Below are positions 11,101 through 22,533 of a stretch of DNA of 64,000 nt, in pieces. The stretch is taken from assembly GCA_016801845.1 (NCBI GenBank), contig CM028909.1:4091813-4155812 (forward strand), in the 5' to 3' direction. This DNA is from Polydactylus sextarius (Eukaryota > Chordata > Actinopteri > Polynemidae). How positions within the stretch are numbered: position 1 is the stretch's first letter; each line of letters begins with the position of its first letter. The notes beneath the pieces are model-generated. The model was not told the origin of the DNA. It was given only the letters and a program-made list of their open reading frames with translations, and searched no databases. The position numbers and the translations under genes were made by a program.

Positions 11101-13989
11101 GACCAGTGAAGAACAGCGTGAAAGACTGAAGAGGTGCAATGGTTGAAAAGTCAGGAGTTATACAAAAACGTCATGACTGCATCTTCAGATAAAACTAAGG
11201 AAGGGCCTAATTATGTGTGTTGTTTGTCACCATTTGCTTTTCAAGCATCAGGTGAAACTGTGTGAAAGATGTATACAGAGACATCACAGATGACTGCTTT
11301 TGCAAAAAAAAAAAAAAAAAAAAAAAAGCTTTACTGATATTATCTTCACAAATGTGGTGCAGAGTGTTTGTTTGAAAGTGTTTGGACAGGTACCAGTAAC
11401 ATCAGTTATGGATTTGTTATAATTGTGATAGCAAGCTGAGAAAAGGTCAAATGCCCCCAGAAAGTGTGCATAATGGTTTGTGTTTATCAGATATTCCTTT
11501 AGAGTTTAATTGTCTGAATAATCTGGAGCAACATTTGATTCCATTTATGAAGTTGTTGGCATTACCTAAGGGTGGCCAGACTGGCGTTCATGGTCCAGTG
11601 ACATGTGCTCCTACCAGTGTAGGAGACACTATAAATGTTTTGCCACGTCCTGATGTGGATCATTTCCTTTTGCATGTAAAACTTAAAAGGAAGTTGACAT
11701 ACAAGGGGCATTATAGATATGAGTATGTGAATTTGAATCATGTTCACAATGCATTGAAACATCTGAAACAGGTTAACAAGTATTATTCAGGTGTAGAGTT
11801 TAATGATAGCTGGTTAAATTTTTTTGTAAAAGATTAAGAGATGAAAGTTGAAATAGATAATGCAGACATCTACTGATAATAATAATGATAAGTTGTTGCA
11901 TGATAGGCAACAACATTGCATGTATATGGACACTTGTCTTCAGCCAGTAGATACTGGACAGGAGGTATTAGACCACTATTTTAACAGAATAGTGAATGTG
12001 GCTCCAGCTGAAGGGAACACGCCTGTTAAGATGTTATTAGATAAGACTAAAGAGGCAGAATATTTTCCTGTGTTGTTTCCAAATGGAACTAACACATATC
12101 CTGATGTTAGGGAACAGAGATTGACTTTGTCTAGATATTTTAACATGAGTGTTAAATGCTGATGGTAGGTTTGCAAATAATGTAGAGTGCATTTATGCAC
12201 AGTACTTGTCAGAAATTGAACAAGTTGTGTCAAATGTCTCCATAGCGCTGCAGAAAGGAAATGGAAAACCACAATCAAGTCATGTGAACCTTGATATGGT
12301 CAATGGAGACAGTTTGGACAAGTTGCTTCAATATAATGAGGGTACAGATTTTTGAAACCTATTCGTGGGACTCCTGCATTTTGGCAGAGTGCACAAAAAG
12401 ATTTGTTGTAATGCAATTGGGTATCCCTACTTGGTTTTGTTCTTTTTCTTCTGCTCATACAAACTTGTTGTCAAGTATCTTACAACAGGAAAGTAGATGG
12501 CACCATTTTTTAAAGAATGTGTTTATATCTCCTCGTCACACAATTAGTAAAAAAAAAAAATGTATAGAATCGAGTTTCGACAACAATGTTTGTTTCACAT
12601 CTGTCTTCTAATATTTCATATTCTAATCCTTTGTCTAAATGTGTTCCTATGTTTTGGATTGAGAATGCACCACAAATAGGTAGAAATTCAGATGCTGAAG
12701 TTGTGGATTTTGTAGATCAACATGTTACATGTGAGTTACCATCTGATGACAATGGCTTATCAGACATTGTATCATCAGTGTAACAACAGTAAAAGGAACA
12801 CAAAGACATGTAAAAAAAAAAAAAAAAGGCACAGTATGTAGATTTAATTTTCTTCGTCCCCCATCTGCTTTTACATTTACATGCCATAGAAAGGAAGTTA
12901 GTCAGGATAATGGTACATGTGAATGTTCAGTACCAAGAGATGTGTGACTGTTCAAAAAGTATTGTCAACGATGTGTAAAGATGTTGCTGAAACCATATTG
13001 AAAAAGCTCAAGCAAGCTCTTTCAAATGAAGACATGAATCAAGCAAGATATGAGATGACAAAGACAGAAAATAAAACAAATTGTTTTAAAAAGGCAGCCA
13101 TGCGACGATATATTTCCAAGTCAGAGCGAGAGATGGGGCTTTTGTTAGGTAATGCACAGAAAGAAGCCTCCAAAGAGGAAAAAAAAAAAAACTGGATGCC
13201 AACAGTGCTCTTAAAGAGTTGGGCAGTGTGTATTTACACAATCGTGATGTTTGTGCACAGGAGGCTGTTTATAGGGTAACAAACATGCTCCTGAAAGACT
13301 GCTCTCAAAGTGGTATTTGTACCAACCAGGGACAATGTGCCTGCCATTGTCTGTACTCAAAGGGTGAGCAAATTCTGGTCTATCTACAGATAACATGTAC
13401 TGTAATTTGCTTGAATCTGGCTGTGTTAGTGATCCAAGTAGGGATAAGTTTGTGTGTCAGTGCCTTACCTGCTGAAGTTGTGATAAAGGGACATCAATTT
13501 AAGTGCGAGTATGGTACAGATTTTGTAACAGGAGAAGTTGGAGTTGATGATGGGGAAAGTATCAAGGCAGGTTTTGATATGAGCTTGTTAAATGGTTTGC
13601 AGGTGATTTTCCATAAATGACATATTTTGTGACTGTGTGGTACTGCTTGTGTTATAATTCAAGACAAAAGGTAGTTTCGCCTTTGTAGATTCACATGCAT
13701 GCAATGATGCTGGTCTTGTGGATGGTGATGGCACAAGCATTGTGTTGTACTGTAAATCTTTGACAGATGTGCATGAACACATCCAATGTCTGGCGTTGTG
13801 CTATCATAGGAGCAAAAGATTTGAGCTCTGGTGTTCAGGTTGCAGCTATGACATCAGTAGCTGTTCCATTAGAGTGTTTCAAATTATGTGATTGATTTTG
13901 CTATGGAAGGAACAAAGGCACAAGAGCAATGTGAAAATATTGTTATAGAAAGTGTGACAGTAAAGTTAGTGGTGTCTTGTGGTGTTGAG

Positions 13990-14388
13990 TGAATGACACT
14001 GTGACAGCTGTTTATTCACAGAGGCAGTTGAGATGAGACACATTGCACAAAACCCTGCCACTCTGAGTTGCAATTTTTGCACTATATATAAAAAACACAC
14101 TGTAAATAATATTTAATATTTTATAAACATATACATAAATATATATTTAATACCTAAATAGACCAGACAGATCAACACACTTCTATTCACTATTCATATA
14201 TATTTGTTCTATAAAGCAGTCATCCAGCTCAGTAAATACAATGTTTATATTTTCTGTATATAATGTTTATTCTGTGTTTTTCTATGTTGTATGTTTAAAC
14301 TATAATGGAGCGAAGGAATAGAACCGTAGCCAAATTCCTTGTATGTGTTCACATACTTGGCCAATAAAGCTGATTCTGATGGATGTCA
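13990..14388 (+). mobile_element. LINE 3' UTR and tail inserted in Helitron debris
   Basis: AT-rich 3' UTR-like DNA ending with AATTCCTTGTATGTGT (14333) ... CTTGGCCAATAAAGCTGATT (14357) and CTGAT tail. That ending is a familiar fish LINE terminus (CR1/Rex type). Only a trace of coding sequence precedes it, so the insertion is strongly 5'-truncated. It separates the Helitron protease-like block from the OTU-like block. Confidence 0.6.
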
Positions 14389-14389
14389 A

Positions 14390-14735
14390 AACAAGGACGT
14401 GGATAGTGAATCGGATGTTGTATTTATTTCACATCTGTTTAATATTTCATATTTTAATCCTTTGTCTAAACGTGTTGCACTGGATTTGTGTAAAACACTG
14501 AATGTAGATTTTGAAGGTGATGTGGATGAAATGTGTCCCAGTGGTACATCTGGGTCCTCCATGTCATAGTTTCTATGGTTGGAAGTGGGAATTGTTTCTT
14601 CCATGCTGTCAGTGGTTCACAGAAGTGTCACAGGAAAGTACGACTAGCTTTGGTTAAATATATAAAAAGTAATGCATGTGTTTGCACTTTGTATTTGAGG
14701 AATGAATTTCCAGAGTGTATTAAACAATCAAGAAT
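14390..14735 (+). pseudogene. Helitron-associated OTU-like domain fragment
   Basis: Two frames together give NPLSKRVALDLCKTLNVDF (14456-14512), then VGSGNCFFHAVSGSQ (14579-14623) and RKVRLALVKYIKSN (about 14635-14675). GSGNCFFHAV is close to the D-G-N-C-F-F catalytic cysteine block of OTU-family cysteine proteases, with Asp replaced by Ser. The His/Asp end of the active site is not seen. OTU domains are known in Helitron2/Helentron proteins, and this fragment lies downstream of the other Helitron pieces, so I assign it there. A stop and a frame change between the two halves make it dead. Confidence 0.65.
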
Positions 14736-14739
14736 GCAA

Positions 14740-15703
14740 ATATGGAGAATACAGAGACAACTCGAGTCCAGAAACAACCCATTCTGATGTGACTGCTCCA
14801 TCACGAAGCAATACAGCCAATCCACCGTCTCCGATCGCACACAGACTACGTCATCCCAATCAAGATGCAGCCTTCAATATGCCCATGGTTGAAGTATCTG
14901 GATCAGAAGGAGCAACATTAGTGTTCCGTGCATGGACTTCTGCTGACATCACGGTAGCCTCTCAACATCTGCCCAACCCCACAGCATCAGGTAAAATATT
15001 TGCTGAGCAACTTCCCACATTTTGCCAGGAATTCAAACCAACCACAAATGAACTGAAAAGACTCCTAATCTCCAAAATGAAACCAACAGATTGGCAGAAA
15101 ATAGCTGGAAAACACAAATTGACGTTCGCTGTAAAAACATCACATGGGAAGATGAGTTTAATGCTCATTAGAGAAAATTGTCTGTGTTCTCTGTAATGCA
15201 TTTACTCAAAGCTTTCCTATAAAAATTAACATGGAGAAAATTACTGCCTGCAAACAAAGAGATAGTGGAAATCCAGACAAATATCTCACTCGTCTAATTA
15301 AGATATTAAACACATACAGTGGCCTTCAACTACCTGATGAATCAAACACCACTCCAGATGTGGGAGAAATTCATCTCTGCAGTTCTTTTTTAAATGGATT
15401 AAAACCAGAGATTGCCTCAGCAGTAAAGAACTCTTGCATTGGTTGGAATGACGCATGCATATCAGAACTCCAGACACGCCATACATGCTCATGAACAATT
15501 ACTCTCTAAGAAAAAGAGAAAAGAGGAGACAACACACAAAGAGCTTCACATGGCAGCAATGACTATGTATAGCTCCATCCAAGGACATGGACAATCAGTT
15601 CGTGAAAACATAGGGCGAGGACGTGGCCAACACATACTGGGAAAGAAAACCTCGAAATGGCACATCACCTCTGTGGCCAGCATGGACATTGGAAACGTGA
15701 ATC
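14740..15703 (+). pseudogene. Endogenous retrovirus gag remnant (capsid and nucleocapsid)
   Basis: Old retroviral copy in the host genome. The first part (14880-15150) has a capsid-like stretch resembling the Gag p30 of gammaretrovirus-type elements, for example PTDWQKIAGK. A second part at 15231-15495 carries the major-homology-like QRDSGNPDKYLTRL. From 15570 a basic Arg/Gly-rich nucleocapsid follows, with a degenerate zinc knuckle read as HHLCGQHGHWKRE at 15664-15702; the first zinc-binding Cys reads His and the last is cut off by the L2 that follows. There are frame changes at about 15190 and 15490, plus the break, so no intact protein exists. The upstream boundary with Helitron debris near 14740 is approximate, and no 5' LTR is visible. 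Confidence 0.75.
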
Positions 15704-18603
15704 AAACACTTGATGCTGTTGCCCCACTGAGAAAGAAGGTAGTGAATCAGGAGGAGAGTTCCTTGGTTTAACTCACAAACACAGGCTTTAAAGCAACAGT
15801 CACGGATTCTAGAGAGGAAGTGGCGTTCAACCAAACAAGAAGAATTTTATGTAGCCTGGAGAGATAGTTTCATGGAATATAAGAGAGCCCTCAGAAAGGC
15901 CAGAGCCTCTTACTATTCTTCTTTTATTGAGGAAAACAAGAACAACCCCAGGTTCCTTTTCAGTACTGTAGCCAGGCTGACAGAAAGCCATAGCTCTGTG
16001 GAGCCGTCTATTCCAGTAAACCTCAGCAGCAATGACTTCATGAACTTTTACAAACAAAATTGTCATCAGAGATAAAATTAGTTACCTCCTTCCCACTTCT
16101 GGCACTGATATTTCACCCAGTGCAGTAGACTTGGAATCAGCATTAACAGCTGACTTTTATCTGGACAGTTTTTCTCCCATAGATCTCTCTGAACTGACTA
16201 CAACCATTTCTTCTTCCAGACCAACGACTTGTCTCTTAGACCCTGTTCCAACCAGGCTGTTTAAAGACGTCCTACCTTTAGTTGACATGTCCATCTTGCA
16301 TCTGATAAATCTATCTTTAGTAAAAGGCTACGTACAGTTGTGTTCAAAATAATAGCAGTCCAACATGAATTAGCTGTTTTTGGTAGAAATTATATTAATG
16401 CATGGCTTTTAAAGCTGCAGTAATTCACATATTAGAAAACCAGTTTATTTAAGGTATGGAGCCTACATTCATGATATGTATGCGTCCTGAGTCTGTGTAA
16501 TTGAATAATGAATTGAAGGGGCGTGTTCATTCAATTAGGTGAAGTCATTCAATCTGTGAAAAAACAGGTGTCAATCAGGTGGCCCTTATTTAAGGATGAA
16601 GCCAGCACATAAAAACCTGACCTACTCTGGACCCAGGTGATCTAGCTAATTATAGACCCATATCAAATCTCCCTTTTATGTCCAAAATGCAGAGGAATGG
16701 AGAAAGTTGTTGCTGTTTGTAAAGTAAAATGCAGACACTGCTATTTTTTTGAACAGCCCAATGTTCAACTATGCCATTACCTACATGAGAATAGTCTTTG
16801 AGGATTTCCAGTCAGGGTTTAGAGCTCATCATAGTACAGAAACAGCATTAGTGAAAGTTACCAATGACCTTCTTATGGCCTCTGACAATAGACTTGTCTC
16901 TATTCTTGTCTTGCTGGATCTTAGTGCTGCATTTGACACAGTTGATCATAACATCCCATCACAGACTAGAACATGTTGTTGGGATTAGAGGCACTGCACT
17001 TTCATGGTTTAAGTCGTATCTATCAGATAGATTCCAGTTTGTTCATGTAAACAATGAACAAACTTCCATATGTACTGCAGTTAGTCATGGAGTTCCACAG
17101 GGTTCTGTGTTAGGACCAATCCTCTTTATCTTGTACATGCTTCCCTTAGGAAACTTATCTATGAAACCAGGTGAAGCTAACCAGGTCAAACTTCAGGATT
17201 GTCTTAAAGACCTGGATGACTCAGAATTTCTTACTTTTAAACTCAGACAAAACCGAAGTCATCATACTTGGCCCTGAACATCTAAGAACATCATTTTCAG
17301 ATCACATAGCTAATCTGGATGGCATCACTCTGGCCTCCAATTCTACTGTGAGGAATCTGGGAGTAATCTTTGATCAGGACATATCCTTTGTATCTCATAT
17401 TAGACAAGTCTCTAGAACAGCTTTTTTCCACCTACGTAATATTGCAAAAATCAGACGCATCCTGTCTAGAAAGGATGCTAAAAAGTTAATTTATGCATTT
17501 GTTACCTCTAGACTGGACTACTGTAACTCTCTATTATCAGGGTGTTCCAGTAACTCCATCAAAACCCTTCAGTTAATCCAGAATGCTGCAGCACGGGTAT
17601 TGACAGGAAGTAGGACCAGAGATCATATTTCTCCAGTATTGGCTGCTCTTCATTGGCTTCCTGTAAAATCTAGAATTGAATTCAAAATCCTCCTGCTTGC
17701 GTATAAAACCCTTAATGATCAGGCTCCATCATATCTTAAGGAACTCATAGTTCCTTATTATCCTAATAGATCACTTCGATCACAAACTGCTGGTTTACTT
17801 GTGGTTCCTAGAGTCTCTAGACCAGAATGGGAGGTAGAGCCTTCAGTTATCAGGCTCCTCTCTTATGGAACCAGCTCCCAGTTTGGGTCCAGGAGGCAGA
17901 CACCCTTTCTACATTTAAGGTTAGACTAAAAACTTTCCTTTATTATAAAGCCTATAGTTAAGGATGGTCCAGGCAGGACACAGGCCTGCCTGAACCATCC
18001 TTTAGTTAAGCTACTAAAGGATTAGACTGCTGGGGGACTCTGACAAGACACTGCTCCTCTCTGTCCCTCACTCCTCATGTCTCTCCCTCACACTTCATGT
18101 CCTGATATTAATATATTACATATTATTAACATCATCTGCTCTCTTGCAGTTGTGTCTCCCCCTACCCCTTTCTCAGGAAGTTTTGACTCCAGAGCTGTTG
18201 GATTCCAATTCTTTGACATCATCATCATTTTCATCTTCATTATTATTATTATTATCATCATCGTAATATTAATTGTAATGATAATTTTACTTTAACAACT
18301 ACTTGTAAACATCTAGTCTCTACTGTCTCTTCCTGGTCTCCCTCTTTTCTTCCTCCCCCATCCTCCTCCCTCTCTTTCCTCTGTCTCTTCTCTCTTCATT
18401 TCACTCCAACCAGTCGAGGCAGATGACCGTCCACTCTGAGTCCACTCCGCTAGAGGTTTCTTCCTGTTAAAAGGGAGTTTTTCCTCTCCATTGTCGCCAA
18501 GCGCTTGCTCATTGTGGAAATGTTGGGTTTCTCCATGTAAAGTGCCTTGAGATAAATGTTTTTATGATCTTGCGCTATATAAATAAAATAAATTGGATTG
18601 AAA
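15704..18603 (+). mobile_element. 5'-truncated L2-clade LINE (copy 1), dead
   Basis: Nearly the same sequence as the longer copy at 21335-26250, starting inside ORF2 at the end of the endonuclease/linker (matches 23530 onward). It carries KVTNDLLMASD and LLDLSAAFDTVDHN of the RT fingers/palm (about 16852-16950) and the VLAALHWLPVKSRIEFKIL region (about 17636-17692). A deletion at about 17150 removes the segment that includes the YADD catalytic box, and there are several frameshifts. A Tc1-like mosaic interrupts it at 16331-16790. The 3' end (GCGCTATATAAATAAAATAA then ATTGGATTG) is a normal L2 tail. It lies exactly between the gag and pro-pol parts of the endogenous retrovirus, so it inserted after the retrovirus. 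Confidence 0.9.
16331..16790. mobile_element. Tc1-like terminal fragments interleaved with L2 pieces
   Basis: The left end, CAGTTGTGTTCAAAATAATA (16334), is a familiar Tc1/mariner-type terminus in fish. The right end near 16755 reads TGTTCAAAAAAATAGCAGT in reverse complement, so the two are an inverted pair. Between them, Tc1-like subterminal sequence (AGGTGTCAATCAGGTGGCCC, about 16567) alternates with short L2 pieces that belong at this point of the host LINE (GCTTTTAAAGCTGCAGTAAT at 16405, and CTACTCTGGACCCAGGTGAT at 16622). No transposase remains. Confidence 0.65.
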
Positions 18604-21290
18604 ATCATCAGTTCCAGAGAGGACATCAGACTGACAATGGTTGGGGGTTGTCGGAAAGGGATGGACGCCTGCTGACGAGCCAAACCAACTTGTGAGATCG
18701 AAAGAACCACACCCACACATACTGAACACATTGAAACAACATCTACTGAAAGCCCAGACAAGACACACAGTTGCCTTAACATATGTTCAGCACACATCTG
18801 ATAGTTTCAAGAAATTTCCACAATCCACATTGACCATTTCTGAACAAAATGTTGTATTCTTAGTTGATTCACACATTCTGTGAATTTAAAAAAAAAAAAA
18901 AAAAAAAAACTTGCTACAAAGCCAAAACTGAGTGGGAAATACATGTACTCTGTTGGTTCATCAGGTCAAACAATCAGAAAACATTACCACCCCACTCAAA
19001 TGTGAAGATGAGCCAAACACAAGCTTCAACCATGCATTTTTGCTCTCCAAAGTCTGCCCCATTAACTTGATGGGTAGAGATTTAATGTGCAAATTAGGCC
19101 TTTGTGAACTTTTACACCTCCTGGTGTTGAGATCAGACAGACTATCTGACCTAAAACCAAATTTTTCATACTCCTTTGTTCAGCATTTCCCAAACCTATA
19201 GTATGCATATCAATGGAAATTGCTACCATTAACTGCCTCTAAATTTGTTACAGAAGCTAGAATAGTTTTAAAAGATGCAGACTTCATGACACCAGAGGAT
19301 CTGCATTGTATCTCTCATGTGTCACCTGAACCTGATGAACCAAACGAGGAAGGTTGGTTGAACTGATGAACTTTGATGAAGAAAATACAGAAACTTAAGC
19401 AAGACAGACAGCAGACGGACACTGGCAAGCAGCTTAATTAACAGATACATGTTACCTCAGCCCTTTCTGTACCGACTCCCTTGATCTAACAATATCCAAC
19501 TTCCCCTCTTCCTCTACCTGGGCTGAGACCCACCATCCCACGCTGAGAGGCCCTTTTGTTACCTGGCGCCGGCAGCCACTTTCCCGACCTCATGCAAAGG
19601 TACCACTTCCAGTCAGGCCAGGGGCCTTCACACCTTGACCCACCACATGGATGACTTCCCCTTACTCCCCTAACTGAGCTGTGACCCCATACTGAGATAC
19701 CTTTTGGTTACCTGTCAGCTGCAGCCGCTGTCTTGATTTCATGCTGAGGGTACTCGACACCTCGGTCCACCCCCAACCCTGGGCCCTAGTTTCTTTTGTG
19801 TATTACCACTGTCTGAACAATGCCTTTTGTCCTATTTGCATACTGTCTGGTCAACACCCCTTTACCTGTATAAAACTATGCTCTGACCAGTGCTCTTGGT
19901 CAGACTATGTCACAGACACGTTCTGCATCAGTAGGCTCACCGGTTTCCGGATTCCATTAAAGTATCACCGCTTGCAGCAAATTCTGAACTGAGTCTGAGG
20001 AATTTTTCCTCGACAACTTACACTAACACACACATTTATTGGACACAACATAAATGTGCTATATCAGTCTCTCTCACACCAGCTCAATGTAACATTTATA
20101 CTGTAGATGATTCGTTTCCACACATCAGATAACTGGGAAGATTTGGGCCCATTTGTAACATCATGCCAGCGCGCTGATGACTGGCAAGGAACATCTGATT
20201 GAACTATTCTTTTTTCACCCACACTACAGTGCTACTCTAAGAGTTTACAATCTGTTGTGTACACTAAAAGAACAATCCAGCTGGTACCAAAAAGCACTTT
20301 CAAATTCTCTTCCTTTTTGTCTGAAGAACAAGTTTTAGCTATCCTAGCCCTACAGGAAGACACTGTGGGCTGCCAGTAAATATGATGTTGGCCTCAAAGA
20401 TTGTGAACCCGTTATCATAACTCCAAAATCTCATTTCAGACCTTGCAAGGCTCAATATCCACTTAAACAAGAAGCCATCGATGGCATAACACCGGTTTTT
20501 GAGTCTCTTAAAGTAGGAGGAGTAATTAATCCCTGCGATGACTCTCCAGTGCGCACACCTTTATTCCCTGTCAAGAAAATTAGAGATAAAAATCAACCAA
20601 CTAAATGGCATTTTGTTCAAGATTTACAAGCATTTAATACAGCTGTCCAACCCAGAGCTCCGAATGTTTCAAACCCTTACACTATCTTGTCTCAAGTCCC
20701 ACCTAATGCAAAATTCTTTTCAGTGGTGGATCTTTCTAATGCTTTCTTCAGTGTTCCTGTCCATCCAGAAAGTCAATTCCGGTTTGCTTTCAACCAATGG
20801 AAAAGGCTATACATTCACTCACTTGTGTCAAGGGTATTGTGAAAGTCCCACCATTTACAATGAAGCTCTTGTTCTATCTCCAGGCACTGCTTTACTTCAG
20901 TATGTAGATGACCTGCAGTCCAACAAAAGAGTAATGTGAAGTTGAAACGGTCAAACTCTTAAAACATCTGGCTAAGACAGGTCACAAAGTCAGCTTGTCC
21001 AAACTTCAATTTGTCCAGGAAAAAGTGATCTTCTTAGGTCATGTCATCACTTCTGAAGGAAAAATGTTTTCACCAAAAAGAGTAGACGCAATTCAGAATC
21101 TACCAAAACCTATCACACAAAAAAAAAAAAAAAAAACATGATGTCATTTCTTGGCATGTGCTCTTATTGCAGACAATTCATTTCAAACTATGCCATTCTT
21201 GAAGCTCCACTTGCCTCCATCATCCATGGCAAAGGTCTACAACCACAAAATTAGATCACATGGACACCTGAAGCAGAACAGTCTTTCAAC
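18604..21290 (+). pseudogene. Endogenous retrovirus pro-pol remnant
   Basis: Continuation of the retrovirus interrupted at 15703. Just after the L2, a frame resumes with ENHQFQRGHQTDN (18606-18640). At about 19055-19090 the sequence LMGRDLMCKLGL resembles the end of a retroviral protease. RT follows from about 20430, with TPLFPVKKI (20557), FSVVDLSNAFFSVP (about 20717-20758) and the YVDD polymerase box at 20901-20912, then VIFLGHVIT near 21030. The catalytic Asp pair is preserved, but there are frameshifts, a missing stretch after 20840, and a poly-A expansion at 21119-21137. A solo LTR is nested at 19374-20015. RNase H, integrase and env are not seen; the remnant ends at the L2 5' end. The type is gammaretrovirus-like by its RT, with moderate certainty. 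Confidence 0.8.
19374..20015 (+). mobile_element. Solo LTR with ACTT target duplication, nested in retroviral pol
   Basis: A 642-bp block that starts TG and ends CA and is flanked on both sides by ACTT (19370-19373 and 20016-20019). It contains TATAAAA at 19869-19875 and an ATTAAA polyadenylation signal at 19956-19961, in the right order for U3-R-U5. Two imperfect direct repeats (about 19514-19640 and 19673-19790, sharing CTGAGA...CTTTTGTTACCTG-type words) look like U3 enhancer repeats. A 4-bp duplication fits gammaretrovirus-type integration. The frame of the interrupted pol resumes just after it. A solo LTR arises when the two LTRs of a provirus recombine. Confidence 0.85.
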
Positions 21291-21588
21291 GACTTGTGTT
21301 TGGACAGGTACCAGTAACATCAGTTATGGATTTGTTGCTGCGGTAACGTATTGCGTCACTTCCTTCCTGTCGGTGATAGTCCCTCACAGCTGTCTTTCTC
21401 TCTCTCTTGCGAAAAAAAAACATCTACTGATTTGACGTTGTTGCTTATCTTCTCAACTTACTTCTCAGTGAGAAGTAAGTTCTCCTGTCGGTGACCTCAC
21501 TTTGTTTATTAAAGCGCTTAAAGTCACCTACCCTCTGAAACTTCACACTAAGCACTAACTTTTTTCAGCTAACTAGCACTAACTAGCT

Positions 21589-22482
21589 ATGGCCTCTCCT
21601 CTTTCTCGCTCCCCTCTCCCTCTCCTGCTCTCTCCTGTGCGGTGTGTCAGATGTTTAGTTATTCCTCTGCCTCCTTTACTAATAACGGTACTTGTATAAA
21701 GTGTAGTTTGTTCGCTGCTATGGAGGCAAGGTTTAGCGAGTTAGAGGCACGGTTCCGCACCATAGAAGCTAGGACTTATGCTAGCGTGGTTAGCCAGTCA
21801 CCGGTAGCCGGTGCGGGCCGACCTAGCGTAGCACCTCCAGCTCCCCAGCAGCTCCCGAGCAGCCGGGAAACCAGGGCAGCTGGGTGACCGTCCGCAACAA
21901 GAAGCGTAGCCCCAAACCAAAGCCCCAGGTTCACCACCAGCCCCTTCACGTTTCTAATAAATTTTCCCCACTCAGCGACACACCCGCTGAGAAACCAACT
22001 CTGGTCATTGGCAGCTCCATTTTGAGAAACGTGAAGTTAGCGACCGGCGGCGGCCACAGTCTGTATCCCAGGGGCCAGAGCGGGCGACGTTGAATCCTAT
22101 TTAAAACTGCTGGCTAAACGTAATCGTAGATATGGTAAGATTGTTATCCACGTCGGCGGTAATGACACCCGGCTACGCCAGTCGGAGGTCACGAAAATTA
22201 ACGTTGAGTCGGTGTGTACATACGCCAAAAACAATGTCGGACTCCGTAATTTTCTCTGGTCCCCTACCCAATGTGACCAGTGATGACATGTATAGCCGCA
22301 TGTCATCATTTAACCGCTGGTTGTCGAGGTGGTGTCCAGCCAACGATGTGGGCTTTATAGATAACTGGCAAAGCTTTTGGGGAAAACCTGGTCTGATTAG
22401 GAGAGACGGCATCCACCCCACTTTGGATGGAGCAGCTCTCTTATCTAGAAATCTGACAGATTTTATTAGACCTAAAACCTGA
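21589..22482 (+). pseudogene. L2 ORF1 with SGNH/GDSL-esterase-like domain, frameshifted
   Basis: From the ATG at 21589 the protein shifts frame at about 21640, 21885 and 22095-22130. The N-terminal part has paired cysteines (CQMFSYSSASFTNNGTCIKC, 21643-21702) and an acidic/coiled MEARFSELEARF. The C-terminal part shows the SGNH hydrolase blocks: VIGSSILRN (about 22004-22030, nucleophile Ser), KIVIHVGGNDTR (about 22138-22173, block with the oxyanion Asn), and DGIHPTLDGAALLSRNL (about 22407-22455, with the catalytic Asp and His). Esterase-type ORF1 is known for CR1 and zebrafish L2 elements; it is thought to help bind RNA or membranes. The key residues survive, but the frameshifts prevent a full product. 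Confidence 0.85.
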
Positions 22483-22533
22483 CAACCCAGAGTTGAGACC
22501 AGGAGGCAGAGTTGCAGTCCTACACGCTTCTCT

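Larger units (their letters stand above)
10660..13870 (+). mobile_element. Decayed Helitron: encoded repeats, Cys-rich, Rep-like and protease-like domains
   Basis: A rolling-circle transposon relic read through many frame changes. In order: tandem KYH-type repeats (10683-11100); a Cys/His segment CVVCHHLLFKHQVKLCER (about 11217-11270); a DUF6570-like block following CDSKLRKGQMPPESV with LPRPDVDHFLLHVKLKRKLTY (11437-11830); a Helitron_like_N-type block with TKEAEYFPVLFPNGTNTYPD then LTLSRYFNM (11955-12160); LGIPTWFCSFSSA (about 12413-12455); a segment with WIENAPQIGRNSDAEVVDFV (about 12655-12715); RFNFLRPPSAFTF (about 12840); EAVYR (about 13260); and a protease-like stretch around VKGHQFKCEYGTDFVTGEVG-type sequence and DSHACNDAGLVDGDGTS (13470-13745). 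This order is known from large fish Helitron proteins. The PIF1-type helicase part is absent. A SINE and small internal rearrangements interrupt it. Stops and shifts every few hundred bases make it nonfunctional. Confidence 0.8.

Noticed and set aside
20899..20912. Intact YVDD box as a sign of an active retrovirus
   Set aside because: The surrounding pol is frameshifted, split by an LTR, and lacks integrase and env.
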